In this document: piece by piece, positions 17,372-26,608 of the stretch
Numbering within the stretch: position 1 is the stretch's first letter
How the letters are laid out: the number at the start of each line of letters is the position of its first letter
NCBI GenBank assembly: GCA_019753105.1
Contig: JAIELJ010000012.1
Location: forward strand, 62,001 to 126,000
Length of the DNA: 64,000 bases
From: Hyphomonadaceae bacterium
GTDB lineage: Bacteria; Pseudomonadota; Alphaproteobacteria; Caulobacterales; Aquidulcibacteraceae
Direction: 5' to 3'
The notes under the pieces: generated by a model
What the model was told of the DNA's origin: nothing
The model's input: only the letters and a program-made list of their open reading frames with translations
Database searches by the model: none
Translations under genes and position numbers: made by a program

Positions 17372-18132
17372 GCAATCCTCCGCTCAAGCGCGGCAGTCAC
17401 CGGCAGGACTGTAAAGCCCAATTCGCGCGCGCTGTTCAGCAATGCGTCGAGATCAGCGGCTTTCGTGCCCCACGCCGACGGCGTGTCGGAGACATCGTGT
17501 GTAAATCCGATGATCCAGCCTTTGCGCTTTGCTGCGCGTTTCAGGGTTTCCTGCAGCTTCGCGCGCCAGCCCTCGCCAAATAGGGCGAAAGCGTGCAATT
17601 GCGCGAGATCGACCCGGCCGACATTGATGCCCGGCAGAATGCCGCGAGCGCTGTAGAAGCGCGGCGGCAAGTGCGATTTGAGTTGATGGCTGGTCTCGCC
17701 ATACGGGTAGGCGAGTGAGCGCGAGGGCTCGCGCGCGCCCATTTCGCTGAGCGCATCGCGGTTCTTGGCAAGGCTGCGGAGCGTCTCGAACGCATCACGG
17801 CGGGCGCAATCGGCGTGATCGTAGGTGTGGCAACCCACTTCATGCCCGGCATCCAGCAGCGTTTCGATATCGCGCGCATTAAAGTTGCGGCCACAAGGCC
17901 CGTCCGTGTCGGCCATGCCGGCGGAAGCGTAATAGGTGCCGCGTGCGCCACGCGCTTCAAGAATGCGCGCGCCTTCGGTGACGGCGGTCACCGGGAAGTC
18001 GTCGAAGCAGATCGACAGCATCGGCGTGTCGAACTTGAGCTGAGCCGGGCGCGCGGCGCGCCATTGCGTGGCGCGGCGGCGAACCTTGCTGATGAAATCG
18101 CGCGGCGGGATATAGGCGTCGGCGATGGTCAT
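17368..18132 (-). CDS. hfsH: polysaccharide N-deacetylase (HfsH type)
   Basis: A 254 aa NodB-type polysaccharide deacetylase of carbohydrate esterase family 4. The catalytic base region SICFDDFPVTAV and the metal-binding HTYDH (in HEVGCHTYDHADC) are both intact, followed by RSLAYPYGETSHQLK and IGFTHDVSD. In the holdfast system HfsH removes acetyl groups from N-acetylglucosamine units, which is needed for adhesion. It lacks a signal peptide, consistent with action in the cytoplasm on the lipid-linked sugar. Overlaps of 4 bp on both sides tie it to the glycosyltransferases. Confidence 0.78.
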   Translation of the reverse strand: MTIADAYIPPRDFISKVRRRATQWRAARPAQLKFDTPMLSICFDDFPVTAVTEGARILEARGARGTYYASAGMADTDGPCGRNFNARDIETLLDAGHEVGCHTYDHADCARRDAFETLRSLAKNRDALSEMGAREPSRSLAYPYGETSHQLKSHLPPRFYSARGILPGINVGRVDLAQLHAFALFGEGWRAKLQETLKRAAKRKGWIIGFTHDVSDTPSAWGTKAADLDALLNSARELGFTVLPVTAALERRIA

Positions 18133-19055
18133 TGCAGATGCTCCGCATAGCGCGCGGCGCGATAGAGTTTGAGCGCTGCACGGCGAACCGGCATCGGCGT
18201 TGCGCCAATGGGATCACGGGCAAGCCAGCCGCAGGCGCGCGCAATCGGTCTGCGCATCGGTGCGTGCTTCATCGCACGTGCGGCGCGGTGCGCGGCGAAG
18301 CGGCGGGTCTCTGGATGCTTCTGCGCCAGCCGCGCGAAGTTCGGCGCGGCTTCATCGCTTTTGCGCAGCAGCGTCGCCACCGTGTCGAGGCCTGCATGCG
18401 TGGCTGGATTATCGATGTGTAGGATCTGCGTATCGCCGCACGCGTTCATCGCCCAGTCGGTGTCTTCGAAGCCCCAGCCGGTAAAGCCATCGTCGAACGG
18501 GTGCCGATCGAGAAAAGCGCGGCGCACGAGCAGGTTAGCCGATGCTGTGAATTGCCCCGGAGAGAGCATGCGCTCTTCGGCGCTCCGGCAGTCGGAGGCG
18601 GCAAAGAGATTATAATGGAGCGCAGTGTCACGCGTGCGCTCTGCGTGGCGCAGCGAAAGACCGCCGAAGGCCACGTCGGGCTGTTGGCAACGCGTCACGG
18701 AGAGCCAGTTCAGTAGGAAGGTAGGCCGATCCGGCAGCATGTCCGCGTCGAGGAAGAGGACGTAGCGCCCGCACGCCTCGCTGATCATGCGATTGCGCGC
18801 GGCCGAACGGCCTTCGTTGTGTTCGCGCACAATGATGCGGACAGGCGCGCTGAGTTTCTGTGCGGCAGTGACGATGTCGGCCAGCATCGCCGCGTCGCGC
18901 GAGCCGTCATCGAGCAGCACGAACTCGACGCCAGCCGGGGCGCTGGCCATGCGCTTCAGCAGTGGCGCTAAGTTATAGCGATAGAACGGCGTCAGCACGC
19001 TGAGCTGGGGCGCTTGCTGCTGTTGGCCGAGAGTGATGATGCGCTCACGAAGCAC
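18129..19055 (-). CDS. hfsL: family 2 glycosyltransferase (HfsL type)
   Basis: A 308 aa GT-A glycosyltransferase: SVLTPFYRYNLAPLLKRM at the start, the DDGSRD nucleotide site, YVLFLDADMLPDRPTF with the DxD-type metal site, and FTGWGFEDTDWAMNACG with the acceptor-side ED motif characteristic of chondroitin-polymerase-like family 2 enzymes. It sits between the deacetylase (4-bp overlap) and the flippase (11-bp overlap). In Hirschia and Caulobacter holdfast work, HfsL and HfsG are two essential family 2 enzymes; the HfsL name is by this analogy. Confidence 0.6.
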   Translation of the reverse strand: MLRERIITLGQQQQAPQLSVLTPFYRYNLAPLLKRMASAPAGVEFVLLDDGSRDAAMLADIVTAAQKLSAPVRIIVREHNEGRSAARNRMISEACGRYVLFLDADMLPDRPTFLLNWLSVTRCQQPDVAFGGLSLRHAERTRDTALHYNLFAASDCRSAEERMLSPGQFTASANLLVRRAFLDRHPFDDGFTGWGFEDTDWAMNACGDTQILHIDNPATHAGLDTVATLLRKSDEAAPNFARLAQKHPETRRFAAHRAARAMKHAPMRRPIARACGWLARDPIGATPMPVRRAALKLYRAARYAEHLQ

Positions 19056-20508
19056 GGGCGCGTTCTCCGAAGTTTGGGAAACGGTGGCGGAAGATTATGG
19101 TGGCGCGCTCGCGCACGCCGAGGACGTTGAATATCAGTGCGCCAAGCACGTATCCGATTGCGCCAGCTGCGATGGGCAGTGCGAGCGCGCCGAAGCCAGT
19201 GGCGCGTGGAGCGGCGATGACGCAAACCGCCATCAATGCGGTGGCAGCGGCAATGCGCAAAAGCGCGCCCATCGGCGCAGGCAATGCGATCAGACGGCGT
19301 CCGGCGAGCGCCAGAACAAGTGTGCCGATGGCTGCGCCCGCAGCACCCGCCATCGCCGCGCCGATCGCACCAAGGCTCTGCGCGAGAATGAGCGTCAGCG
19401 TCAGTTGCACCGCGCCGGGGACGAGCATGAGCATGGCGCGTTGGCCCGTGCGGTGCGTCAGCTGAAAGGCTTCGGAGAAGTAGTAGAGGTTGAAGCCCGC
19501 GAAGACGCCGCCAAGCGCGAGCCACGGCATCGCTGCGGCAGCGTTCGCGCTCAGGCCTTCGCCTACAAGCAGCGTGGCTAGCGGCTGACTGACGAGCGCG
19601 AGGCCCACGGCGGCGGGAATGGCAAACGCTGCGAAGATCGCGAAGGCCTTGGCGGCGACAGCTTGCGCGGCTTTTGGCCCTTCATGGTCGTAGGCATTCA
19701 TCATCAGTGGGCCGAACGCTGCGCCTGCGCCGATGAAGATGATGTCGAGCGGGCGCGCGAGGCCGAAGGCGGCGGCGTAGGCGCCGAGCTCGGCGACACC
19801 GGCCTGGTGCGCAAGGATAAATCGAGCGATCGTTTGCACCCCGAGATCAAGTGCGAGTGCGAGCGCCAGTGGCGCGCCATAAGAGGCGTACGTCGTCGCG
19901 CGGTGCAGCGACGGTGCGCCGCCGCGTGCGCGTGCAATGAGGCGCGGCGCGTCGATAAGCGCGATGACTGCGCCGGCAAGCAGTAGGCCAGCGAATGGTG
20001 CGGCTGCGCCGAGGTCGAAACGCATTAGCAACGCCACGCCCGCTGCAAACCCGACCGCAAGGTACGCAGTTTCAAGCGCGGCGTAGCGGCCGACGTCAAA
20101 CGCCGCGCGCTCGCTTTCGCGTGTGATGCGGGTGAGGAAGCGGAAGACAGCAGCGCCGGCGGCGAAGGCCGAGAGGGCCGCGATGTCTTCGCGGACGCCG
20201 ACGAAGGTCAGCAGCGCCGCGGTCGCCACTAACACAATAGCGCCGAGCGCGACCGCGAGCGCGATCAGCGTGGCAAAGTGATCGGACAGGCGCTTTTCAG
20301 CGCGCGCTGCCGAGAAGAAGCGGAACGCCGCTGCTTCGGCCCATGTAAAGAGCAGCGCATGCGCCAGCATCGAGGCTGAGAGCGCGAGCGCATAGCGCCC
20401 GAACACTTCAGGGCTCATCAGCCGCGTGAACGCCGCGATCGCGCCAAGCCCGACAAGGGCCTGGGCGATCTGCAATGGCGCGAGCGCGAGGGCTCGGCGT
20501 CCGTTCAT
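19045..20508 (-). CDS. hfsF: polysaccharide flippase (Wzx/MATE-like, HfsF type)
   Basis: A 487 aa integral membrane protein with about 12-14 helices, rich in Ala, Leu and Gly. The start (ALAPLQIAQALVGLGAIAAFTRLMSPEVFGRYAL) is the usual entry of the PST/RfbX flippase family. It would move the lipid-linked oligosaccharide across the inner membrane. It overlaps the sugar transferase upstream by 4 bp and the glycosyltransferase downstream by 11 bp. Assignment as HfsF follows from the operon. Confidence 0.75.
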   Translation of the reverse strand: MNGRRALALAPLQIAQALVGLGAIAAFTRLMSPEVFGRYALALSASMLAHALLFTWAEAAAFRFFSAARAEKRLSDHFATLIALAVALGAIVLVATAALLTFVGVREDIAALSAFAAGAAVFRFLTRITRESERAAFDVGRYAALETAYLAVGFAAGVALLMRFDLGAAAPFAGLLLAGAVIALIDAPRLIARARGGAPSLHRATTYASYGAPLALALALDLGVQTIARFILAHQAGVAELGAYAAAFGLARPLDIIFIGAGAAFGPLMMNAYDHEGPKAAQAVAAKAFAIFAAFAIPAAVGLALVSQPLATLLVGEGLSANAAAAMPWLALGGVFAGFNLYYFSEAFQLTHRTGQRAMLMLVPGAVQLTLTLILAQSLGAIGAAMAGAAGAAIGTLVLALAGRRLIALPAPMGALLRIAAATALMAVCVIAAPRATGFGALALPIAAGAIGYVLGALIFNVLGVRERATIIFRHRFPNFGERARAS

Positions 20509-22184
20509 CGCGTCGTGTCCGTGTCGCCGAACAACATCGGCGCAGTGCGGACGAGGATTTCGAGATCCATCCAGAGCGAAGCGCGCGAGACGTATTCGAG
20601 ATCGAGCTTGAGGCGGCGGCGCACGTCAGCAGGCGTCTCCACCGGACCACGCGAGCCGTTGATCTGGGCCCAGCCGGTGATGCCAGGCTTCACGCGGTGA
20701 CGGTGCGCGTATTCGGCGACGATGTCGTGCAGATCGCGCTCGGCGGCTTTCATGCCGATAGCGTGCGGGCGAGGGCCAACCAGGCTCATCTCGCCGCGCA
20801 GCACGTTGATGAGCTGCGGTAACTCGTCGAGGCTGGTGCGGCGGAGCCAAGCGCCAATGCGCGTGATGCGCGGATCGTTGGCGGTAACTTGGGCGAACGC
20901 CGCGTTCGGGTCGTGACGCATGCTGCGGAACTTGAGCACCGTGATGATGCGGTTGTTGAAGCCGTGGCGGCGCTGGCGATAGAGCACGGGGCCCCGGCTA
21001 TCGAATTTGATCGCAGCGGCAATGACGACCATCGGCAGAGCGAAGGCGGCGAGCAGCAGCGCGCCAACAACGATGTCCTGCGCCCGTTTGACCAAGGCGC
21101 GGCGGTGATTGCGCGGGCGGCCAGAAACGCACGCGACGGCAGCGCCAGTGAGGCGGTCAACCTTCGCGCCGCGAACGCTCAGCGTTTGATAGTCGAGCAG
21201 GAGATCGACGCGGTTGGGCGCGGTGCGTAGGCGCTCGATCATTTGCTTGACGCGGCCCTCGGCCTTCTGCGTCACGGTGATGACGATGCGATCGACGTTC
21301 GGCAGACCGTCCCAGGCGAGCAGATCTTCAACACTGCCGCCAACCGGCGTCTCGCCGATGCGCGACGGTGAGCGCGAGAGGCGATCGTCAACGATGGCGA
21401 CGATGCGCGCTTCGCCAGACTTTGTGGCGCGCTCAGCCATGCGCTGAGCGACGTCGGTGGCGCCGACGAGGACGATGTTCTCGGAGAACACGCCCTTGCC
21501 GTGGAGGGCGCGGATCCAGACCGCGAGCGCGGCGTGAACGCCGCCCAGCACGATCGCGGCAATCGGAATGATGGTGCAGAGCGCCGCGGCGGCGCGTGCG
21601 TCCGGTGCGAACAGCGCTGCGCCGCCAAGGCCGAGAATGGCGCCGAGGGCCAGGCCGCCGATGCCGCGCTCAGCTTTGATGCGAGCGGGGCTGACCCGGT
21701 AGGATTCGGTTATCCACAGTCCGAGCTTAAGGGCGCTCGCCGCAAGCACGAAGCCGAAAGCCGACCCAATCGGCAGTTCGGCCAATCCGACGCCGGCGCC
21801 CCAAAGTGCTGCGAGCTGCGCTGTCAGCAGGACGACAGCCCAGTCGAGCGCCTGGATGAGGCGAACCGGGGCTGTGGCGTCGATGTGGAGACCGCGCTTA
21901 GTCAGCGCCGGGAAGGCGAAGCTTTGCTGAGTGTCATTGGCGGCGGTGGGCGCCGGGAATTCGTCTTCGAACCGGTAGGCGTTTTCGGCCGAAAGCGCCC
22001 AGAGGCTTTCATCGGCGATAACCGATAGGCCGAACAGGCCGAATTGACCGGCCAAGGCTTCCAGCGCCAAGGCCTCAGTTTGCTCGGGGGTCAGGTCCTG
22101 CGGCGCAAGGTCTTGAGTCGGGCCAAACCCGATCTCCTCCTGCTCCAAATCGGCGCCGACGAGCTGCAAAGCAGTCTGCGACAT
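20505..22184 (-). CDS. hfsE: polyprenyl-phosphate sugar-1-phosphate transferase (HfsE/PssY type)
   Basis: A 559 aa initiating glycosyltransferase. A variable N-terminal part is followed by several membrane helices and a nucleotide-fold central domain, then the bacterial sugar transferase domain ([81 protein letters not shown]). It starts repeat-unit synthesis by linking a sugar phosphate to undecaprenyl phosphate. It is the first gene of the minus-strand operon. ATG 22184 is chosen ([10 protein letters not shown]); an in-frame start at 22250 is less likely. Which of the paralogues HfsE, PssY or PssZ it matches best cannot be told here. Confidence 0.75.
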   Translation of the reverse strand: MSQTALQLVGADLEQEEIGFGPTQDLAPQDLTPEQTEALALEALAGQFGLFGLSVIADESLWALSAENAYRFEDEFPAPTAANDTQQSFAFPALTKRGLHIDATAPVRLIQALDWAVVLLTAQLAALWGAGVGLAELPIGSAFGFVLAASALKLGLWITESYRVSPARIKAERGIGGLALGAILGLGGAALFAPDARAAAALCTIIPIAAIVLGGVHAALAVWIRALHGKGVFSENIVLVGATDVAQRMAERATKSGEARIVAIVDDRLSRSPSRIGETPVGGSVEDLLAWDGLPNVDRIVITVTQKAEGRVKQMIERLRTAPNRVDLLLDYQTLSVRGAKVDRLTGAAVACVSGRPRNHRRALVKRAQDIVVGALLLAAFALPMVVIAAAIKFDSRGPVLYRQRRHGFNNRIITVLKFRSMRHDPNAAFAQVTANDPRITRIGAWLRRTSLDELPQLINVLRGEMSLVGPRPHAIGMKAAERDLHDIVAEYAHRHRVKPGITGWAQINGSRGPVETPADVRRRLKLDLEYVSRASLWMDLEILVRTAPMLFGDTDTTR

Positions 22185-22313
22185 GAAGATTTCGCCCCTC
22201 GCACTAAGTTTACGAGGCGTGCTCGCGCAAAGCCTGAGCCAGTTAACCAAGGCCGCGCCCCGGAAACGTCGCTTGCAGCAGTGGGTAAGGAGAGGCTAAG
22301 CGGTGCGCCTGCC

Positions 22314-22404
22314 GGAGACGTGGCCGAGTGGCTGAAGGCACTCCCTTGCTAAGGGAGCATACCTTAACCGGGTATCCAGGGTTCGAATCCCTGCGTCTCC
22401 GCCA
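22314..22404 (+). tRNA. tRNA-Ser (anticodon GCT)
   Basis: A class II tRNA with a long variable arm. Acceptor stem GGAGACG pairs with CGTCTCC; the D-arm TGGCCGAGTGGCTGAAGGCA, anticodon loop CTTGCTAAG (anticodon GCT), variable stem and T-arm GGTTCGAATCC are all clear. The discriminator G is followed by an encoded CCA (22402-22404). It reads AGC/AGU codons. It separates the polysaccharide locus from the photosynthesis region. Confidence 0.97.
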
Positions 22405-22520
22405 GGTCCCGCGGAATTAATCTTAACTGATGACTCGGCGCTAGAGGCGCGCCGATGCTGCGGGTTTGCTGGTGGAGCTGTTAACCCTGCGTTGTGCGCG
22501 GCTTCACCCGTTAATCTGGC

Positions 22521-23750
22521 TCACAGCTTCTGTCGCAAGCGCCGCAAGATCAGCCAAACCACGGCCACGGTGAGTAGCGCCAGGAGCATCTTGTGCACGT
22601 CGCTGCTGACAAAATCTGTCCACGTGTTGAGCGGGGTGGTCACGGCGGCGGCCAATGAGAATGCATAATAGGCGATCGCTGCGACCGAGAAGCCCTCCAC
22701 GGCGCGCTGCAAGCGAAGCTGGGCCTTCGCATTTTCATTCATTGACGCCAGCTGCAGCTGGTTTTGCGCAGCCATTTCGATATCGACGCGCGTGCGAAGC
22801 AAGCTTGCAGTTCGCTCAACCCGAGCGGCCAGCGTATCGAGGCGGGCCTGTGCGGATTCGCAGGTGTTCATGGCCGGCGCAAAGCGGCGTTCCAAGAAGG
22901 CGGATATGCGTTGCAGGCCCTCGATGCGTTCTTCGCGGAATTCTCTGAGCCGCTGATCGACGATACGCCTGTACGCATTGGCGGCGCCGAACCGAAACGC
23001 GGTGGACTGCGCAATGCGCTCGATTTCGCGTGCAGCGTCGACCAAGTCGTCGAGCGTCTGTGCTTCTGATTTATCTGTGTCGGCAATGGCTGCGCCGACG
23101 CGTTTGTCGATGGCGTCGATCTCGCGCTGGGCTTGTTTGGCGATAGGCAGCGCAAACAGCGCCGCCATCCGGTAGACTTCAATCTCAAGCAAGCGGCGCA
23201 TGGCGCGCCCTGCGCGGAACTGATTCATGTCGCGCTGCATGAAGTAAAGCCGTGTCCATCCGTCATCGCCGACGCGAAAGTTTGTCCAGACACCGCCACG
23301 GCCGCCCGAGAGGAGCGAGCCGATCCGTTCGTTCAACGCCGTCTCCTCGCCGAAGAAGCGTTCAAGGTCGGCATCGCTCGGTTCGGCCGTGTTGACGAAA
23401 ACCGCCGCCGCCACAAAGCGCGCGCCGGGTGCTGCCTCAAGCAGCTTTGGTCCGGGGACTGGCGCAACAGGATCGAACGTCCCGTTGAGCACGACCGTCC
23501 AGGTCGAGAATTCGCCGTGACGCTCCCATTTCCACGTCGCGTCCGGCGTTGTTGCGAGAAATTGATCCGCGTTCGCGTTCAGAGCGCCGACGCCAAGCTC
23601 TTTTGCAACCTGCTCCGCGAAGGCGCGCGATGACCGTCCGTCGTCTTCATTAAAACGGGCTTCGTGAATGACGAGCGCCGGCGCGGAAACGGGCACGGTT
23701 GGGCGCGTATGGGCTTCGCCAGCCAATTGGAGACGTAGTTCGTGATCCAA
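22521..23750 (-). CDS. DUF3422 family membrane protein
   Basis: A 409 aa protein matching the DUF3422 family: N-terminal HELRLQLAGEAHTRP (residues 3-17), the conserved WKWERHGEFSTWTVV, the FMQRDMNQFRAGRAMRRLLEIEVYRMAALFALP region, a long helical/coiled-coil middle, and one or two C-terminal membrane helices (about 348-366 and 388-402) with a basic tail. Function is unknown in the family. It is divergent from bchI and is probably a flanking gene and not a photosynthesis gene. Confidence 0.8.
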   Translation of the reverse strand: MDHELRLQLAGEAHTRPTVPVSAPALVIHEARFNEDDGRSSRAFAEQVAKELGVGALNANADQFLATTPDATWKWERHGEFSTWTVVLNGTFDPVAPVPGPKLLEAAPGARFVAAAVFVNTAEPSDADLERFFGEETALNERIGSLLSGGRGGVWTNFRVGDDGWTRLYFMQRDMNQFRAGRAMRRLLEIEVYRMAALFALPIAKQAQREIDAIDKRVGAAIADTDKSEAQTLDDLVDAAREIERIAQSTAFRFGAANAYRRIVDQRLREFREERIEGLQRISAFLERRFAPAMNTCESAQARLDTLAARVERTASLLRTRVDIEMAAQNQLQLASMNENAKAQLRLQRAVEGFSVAAIAYYAFSLAAAVTTPLNTWTDFVSSDVHKMLLALLTVAVVWLILRRLRQKL

Positions 23751-23870
23751 GCCGACGCTCCATCTGTAAGCGGGTCAGGGGCCCCGGGCGATTCTGTAGC
23801 GCGCCCTGCGTGATTTGTACCCAGTAGATACGGTGGACGCTTGCCCCAGCGCCCGGTATCTCTGCTTACT

Positions 23871-24899
23871 ATGCGAGCAACGTTCCCTTTTTCGGCCATT
23901 GTCGGCCAAGACGACATGAAGCGCGCGTTGCTGATTGCAGCGATCGATCCTGGTATCGGCGGGGTCATGGTGTTCGGCGACCGTGGGACCGGCAAGTCGA
24001 CGGCCGTACGCGCGCTGGCGGCGTTATTGCCGCCCATCCGCGCCGTAAAGGGCTGCGCGTACCATTGCGATCCCGATATCGATAAAGGGGCGTGCACTGT
24101 TGACTGTCCGTCACGGTCGGGCGCGGGCGCCTTTGAGACGGAGGACTTGCCAACCCCAGTTGTCGATCTGCCGCTCGGGGCCACGGAGGACCGTGTTGTC
24201 GGCGCGCTTGATCTTGAGCAGGCGCTCACGCGCGGCGAGAAGCGATTTGAACCGGGCTTGCTCGCGCGCGCGCATCGCGGCTTCCTTTACATCGATGAGG
24301 TCAATCTTCTTGAAGACCACTTGGTCGATTTGCTTCTCGATGTGGCTGCCTCCGGCGAGAACGTCGTAGAGCGGGAGGGCCTGAGCGTGCGCCACCCGGC
24401 GCGCTTCGTCTTGATTGGCAGCGGCAATCCTGAAGAGGGCGAGTTGCGCCCGCAATTGTTGGATCGCTTTGGCCTATCGGTCGATGTGCGGACGCCGACT
24501 GCCATTGCAGATCGCGTCGCCGTTGTCCGGCAGCGCGACGCATTCGACCGCGACCCCAAGGCGTTCGTTGCGGCATGGGCAAAGAAGGATGCTGCGATCC
24601 GTGATCGCCTCGTTGAGGCGCGCGCCGCACGACGCGAAGTAAGCGTTCCCGACAGCATTATCGAGCACGCCGCCGCGTTGTGCGTGAAAATCGGATCCGA
24701 TGGCTTGCGCGGCGAACTCACGCTCATTCGCGCGGCGCGGGCGTATGCGGCGCTAGAGGAGGCCGATACTGTAACGCTGGCGCACCTGCGTGCGGTAGCC
24801 CTTCCATCGCTTCAGCATCGCTTGCGCCGCAATCCGCTCGACGATGTCGGCTCGGCGCCGCGCATCGAGCGTGCGCTGGCGGAAATGTTCGACGCATGA
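23871..24899 (+). CDS. bchI: magnesium chelatase ATPase subunit I
   Basis: AAA+ subunit of Mg-chelatase, which inserts Mg into protoporphyrin IX with BchD and BchH. In this 342 aa protein Walker A is GDRGTGKS (about 36-43) and Walker B is GFLYIDEVNLL (about 137-147), followed by IGSGNPEEGELRPQLLDRFGL with sensor and arginine-finger residues. The ATG at 23871 matches the family start (FPFSAIVGQDDMK); an in-frame TTG at 23841 would only add ten residues. It overlaps bchD by 4 bp. No PpsR-type operator is seen upstream. Confidence 0.95.
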   Translation: MRATFPFSAIVGQDDMKRALLIAAIDPGIGGVMVFGDRGTGKSTAVRALAALLPPIRAVKGCAYHCDPDIDKGACTVDCPSRSGAGAFETEDLPTPVVDLPLGATEDRVVGALDLEQALTRGEKRFEPGLLARAHRGFLYIDEVNLLEDHLVDLLLDVAASGENVVEREGLSVRHPARFVLIGSGNPEEGELRPQLLDRFGLSVDVRTPTAIADRVAVVRQRDAFDRDPKAFVAAWAKKDAAIRDRLVEARAARREVSVPDSIIEHAAALCVKIGSDGLRGELTLIRAARAYAALEEADTVTLAHLRAVALPSLQHRLRRNPLDDVGSAPRIERALAEMFDA

Positions 24900-26608
24900 G
24901 CGCAGTTGAACCCGGAGCGCTTGATCCGTGGTCAGATGCGCTGAGTGCTGCCGCGTTGTTATCAATCGACCCGGTGGGTTTGAAGGGCGTCGTGCTGCGA
25001 TCGCCGCCAGGCCCCGCACGCGATGCTTGGCTCGCGGCGTTCAAGCGCGGCTTGCCTGCACACGCGCCGATACGGCGTGCGCCGTCGCACATTGACGACG
25101 AGCGCTTGCTTGGCGGGCTCGATCTCGCAGCAACATTGGCCAGCGGACGACCAGTCGCAAGCCGCGGTCTGCTGCAAGAATGCCAAGATGGCGTCGTTGT
25201 TCTCGCAATGGCCGAGCGTTGTACGCCAGCAACCGGCGCTCGCATCGCGGCGGCTCTCGATGCGGAAGCGCTGCGCTTCTCACTTATCGCGCTGGACGAG
25301 GGCGTCGAGCCAAACGAGGAAGTTCCTGCGGTTTTGTCCGACAGGTTAGCATTCACACTCGACCTCGCGGACGTGCGCCCGTCGGACCTAGCTTCGCCAA
25401 CAGCGGAGGCTCTCCAGATCGCGCGCGATCAGTTGGCGCTTGTCGCGCCGCCAGACGAGCAAATGCTCGAAGAGATTTGCCGCGTCTCAACTGCGTTCGG
25501 CGTCGTCGCTGTGCGGGCCGCCTTGTTTACGCTTCGTGCAGCGCGGGCGTCGGCTGCGCTCGCTGGGCGAAAGCGAATTGCAGAGGAAGATTTGCTGCTC
25601 GCGGCGCGTCTAGTGCTCGCGCCACGCGCACAGTTCGCGCCGCCGGAGCAAGAGCCAGCGCCATCGGCGCCGGAGGAAGATCAAGCGACTACGGAGCATG
25701 ATGAAGCAACCGCGACCGAGGCCGGCGCGGATCGCTTGGTCGAGGCGGTGCAGTCAGCCTTGCCGGAGGCGTTTCTTGAGCAAGTGCTAAAACGCAATGC
25801 AGAGCGGCGGGCAGTTGCGCGTGCTCGCGGGAGCGGCGCGATCGCGAAGTCGGCGCGGCGCGGTCGGCCGCTCGGCGCGCGCGCAGGCACGTTGCGCAGT
25901 GGCGAGCGCTTGGATTTGATCGCGACACTGCGCGCCGCAGCGCCGTGGCAACCTCTTCGCCGCCGAGACGCCTCAGCGCCCACCACCGCGCTCGTGCTGG
26001 TGCGGCGTGGTGATTTCCGCATCCGCCGCTTCGCGCAGCGACTGGAGTCCACGATCATTGTGGTGGTTGATGCATCGGGATCGGCGGCCCTGCAGCGCCT
26101 GGCGGAGGCTAAGGGCGCTGTCGAAACATTGCTTGCCGATGCATACGTTTCGCGTGCGCGCGTGGCGCTGATTGCTTTTCGCAATGTGGACGCTGAGATC
26201 TTGCTGCCGCCAACGCGCTCGCTCTCTCGAGCGAAGCGTGCATTGGCGGGGTTGCCCGGCGGCGGCGCCACGCCACTTCCCGCCGCCATCGACGCTGCTT
26301 CCGCCCTCGCGCAAAGCGAGCGCGCGAAGGGGCGGACGCCCTTTATCGTCTTGCTGACCGACGGACGCGGCAATGTCGCCCGCGACGGTGCGCTCGGCCG
26401 CGCGCAAGGTGAAATTGACGCCATCGCCTCGGCTCGCGCGCTGCGTGCGACTGGGGTGTCATCAGTCTTGATCGATACGTCGCCGCGCGTGCGGCCGGGC
26501 GCTTCTGCGCTCGCGAACGAAATGGGCGCTGTGTATGCGCCGCTGCCGTTCGTGGAGGCAGGCGCTGTGGCGGAGGTCGTTCGCGCCCATGCGCCGGCGC
26601 GTCGATGA
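24896..26608 (+). CDS. bchD: magnesium chelatase subunit D
   Basis: A 570 aa protein with an N-terminal AAA+-like domain (no intact Walker A, as is usual for BchD), an acidic/Pro-rich linker (about 245-280, PEQEPAPSAPEEDQ) and a C-terminal von Willebrand A domain. The latter has the MIDAS motif VVVDASGSAAL, TPLPAAIDAA and LLTDGRGN. It joins the BchI ring to BchH. The start at 24896 is chosen because ATG overlaps the bchI stop (ATGA), the normal arrangement; bchO follows with another 4-bp overlap. Confidence 0.93.
   Translation: MSAVEPGALDPWSDALSAAALLSIDPVGLKGVVLRSPPGPARDAWLAAFKRGLPAHAPIRRAPSHIDDERLLGGLDLAATLASGRPVASRGLLQECQDGVVVLAMAERCTPATGARIAAALDAEALRFSLIALDEGVEPNEEVPAVLSDRLAFTLDLADVRPSDLASPTAEALQIARDQLALVAPPDEQMLEEICRVSTAFGVVAVRAALFTLRAARASAALAGRKRIAEEDLLLAARLVLAPRAQFAPPEQEPAPSAPEEDQATTEHDEATATEAGADRLVEAVQSALPEAFLEQVLKRNAERRAVARARGSGAIAKSARRGRPLGARAGTLRSGERLDLIATLRAAAPWQPLRRRDASAPTTALVLVRRGDFRIRRFAQRLESTIIVVVDASGSAALQRLAEAKGAVETLLADAYVSRARVALIAFRNVDAEILLPPTRSLSRAKRALAGLPGGGATPLPAAIDAASALAQSERAKGRTPFIVLLTDGRGNVARDGALGRAQGEIDAIASARALRATGVSSVLIDTSPRVRPGASALANEMGAVYAPLPFVEAGAVAEVVRAHAPARR

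Noticed and set aside
22314-22404. tRNA-Ser as the attachment site of an integrated island carrying the photosynthesis genes.
   Set aside because: No integrase and no repeat of the tRNA 3' end were seen in the window; kept only as an open question in the holdfast finding.
23751-23870. Possible PpsR box upstream of bchI (TGTACCCAGTAGATACGG).
   Set aside because: The right half does not match ACA at the N12 distance; only a half-site remains, which is expected by chance.
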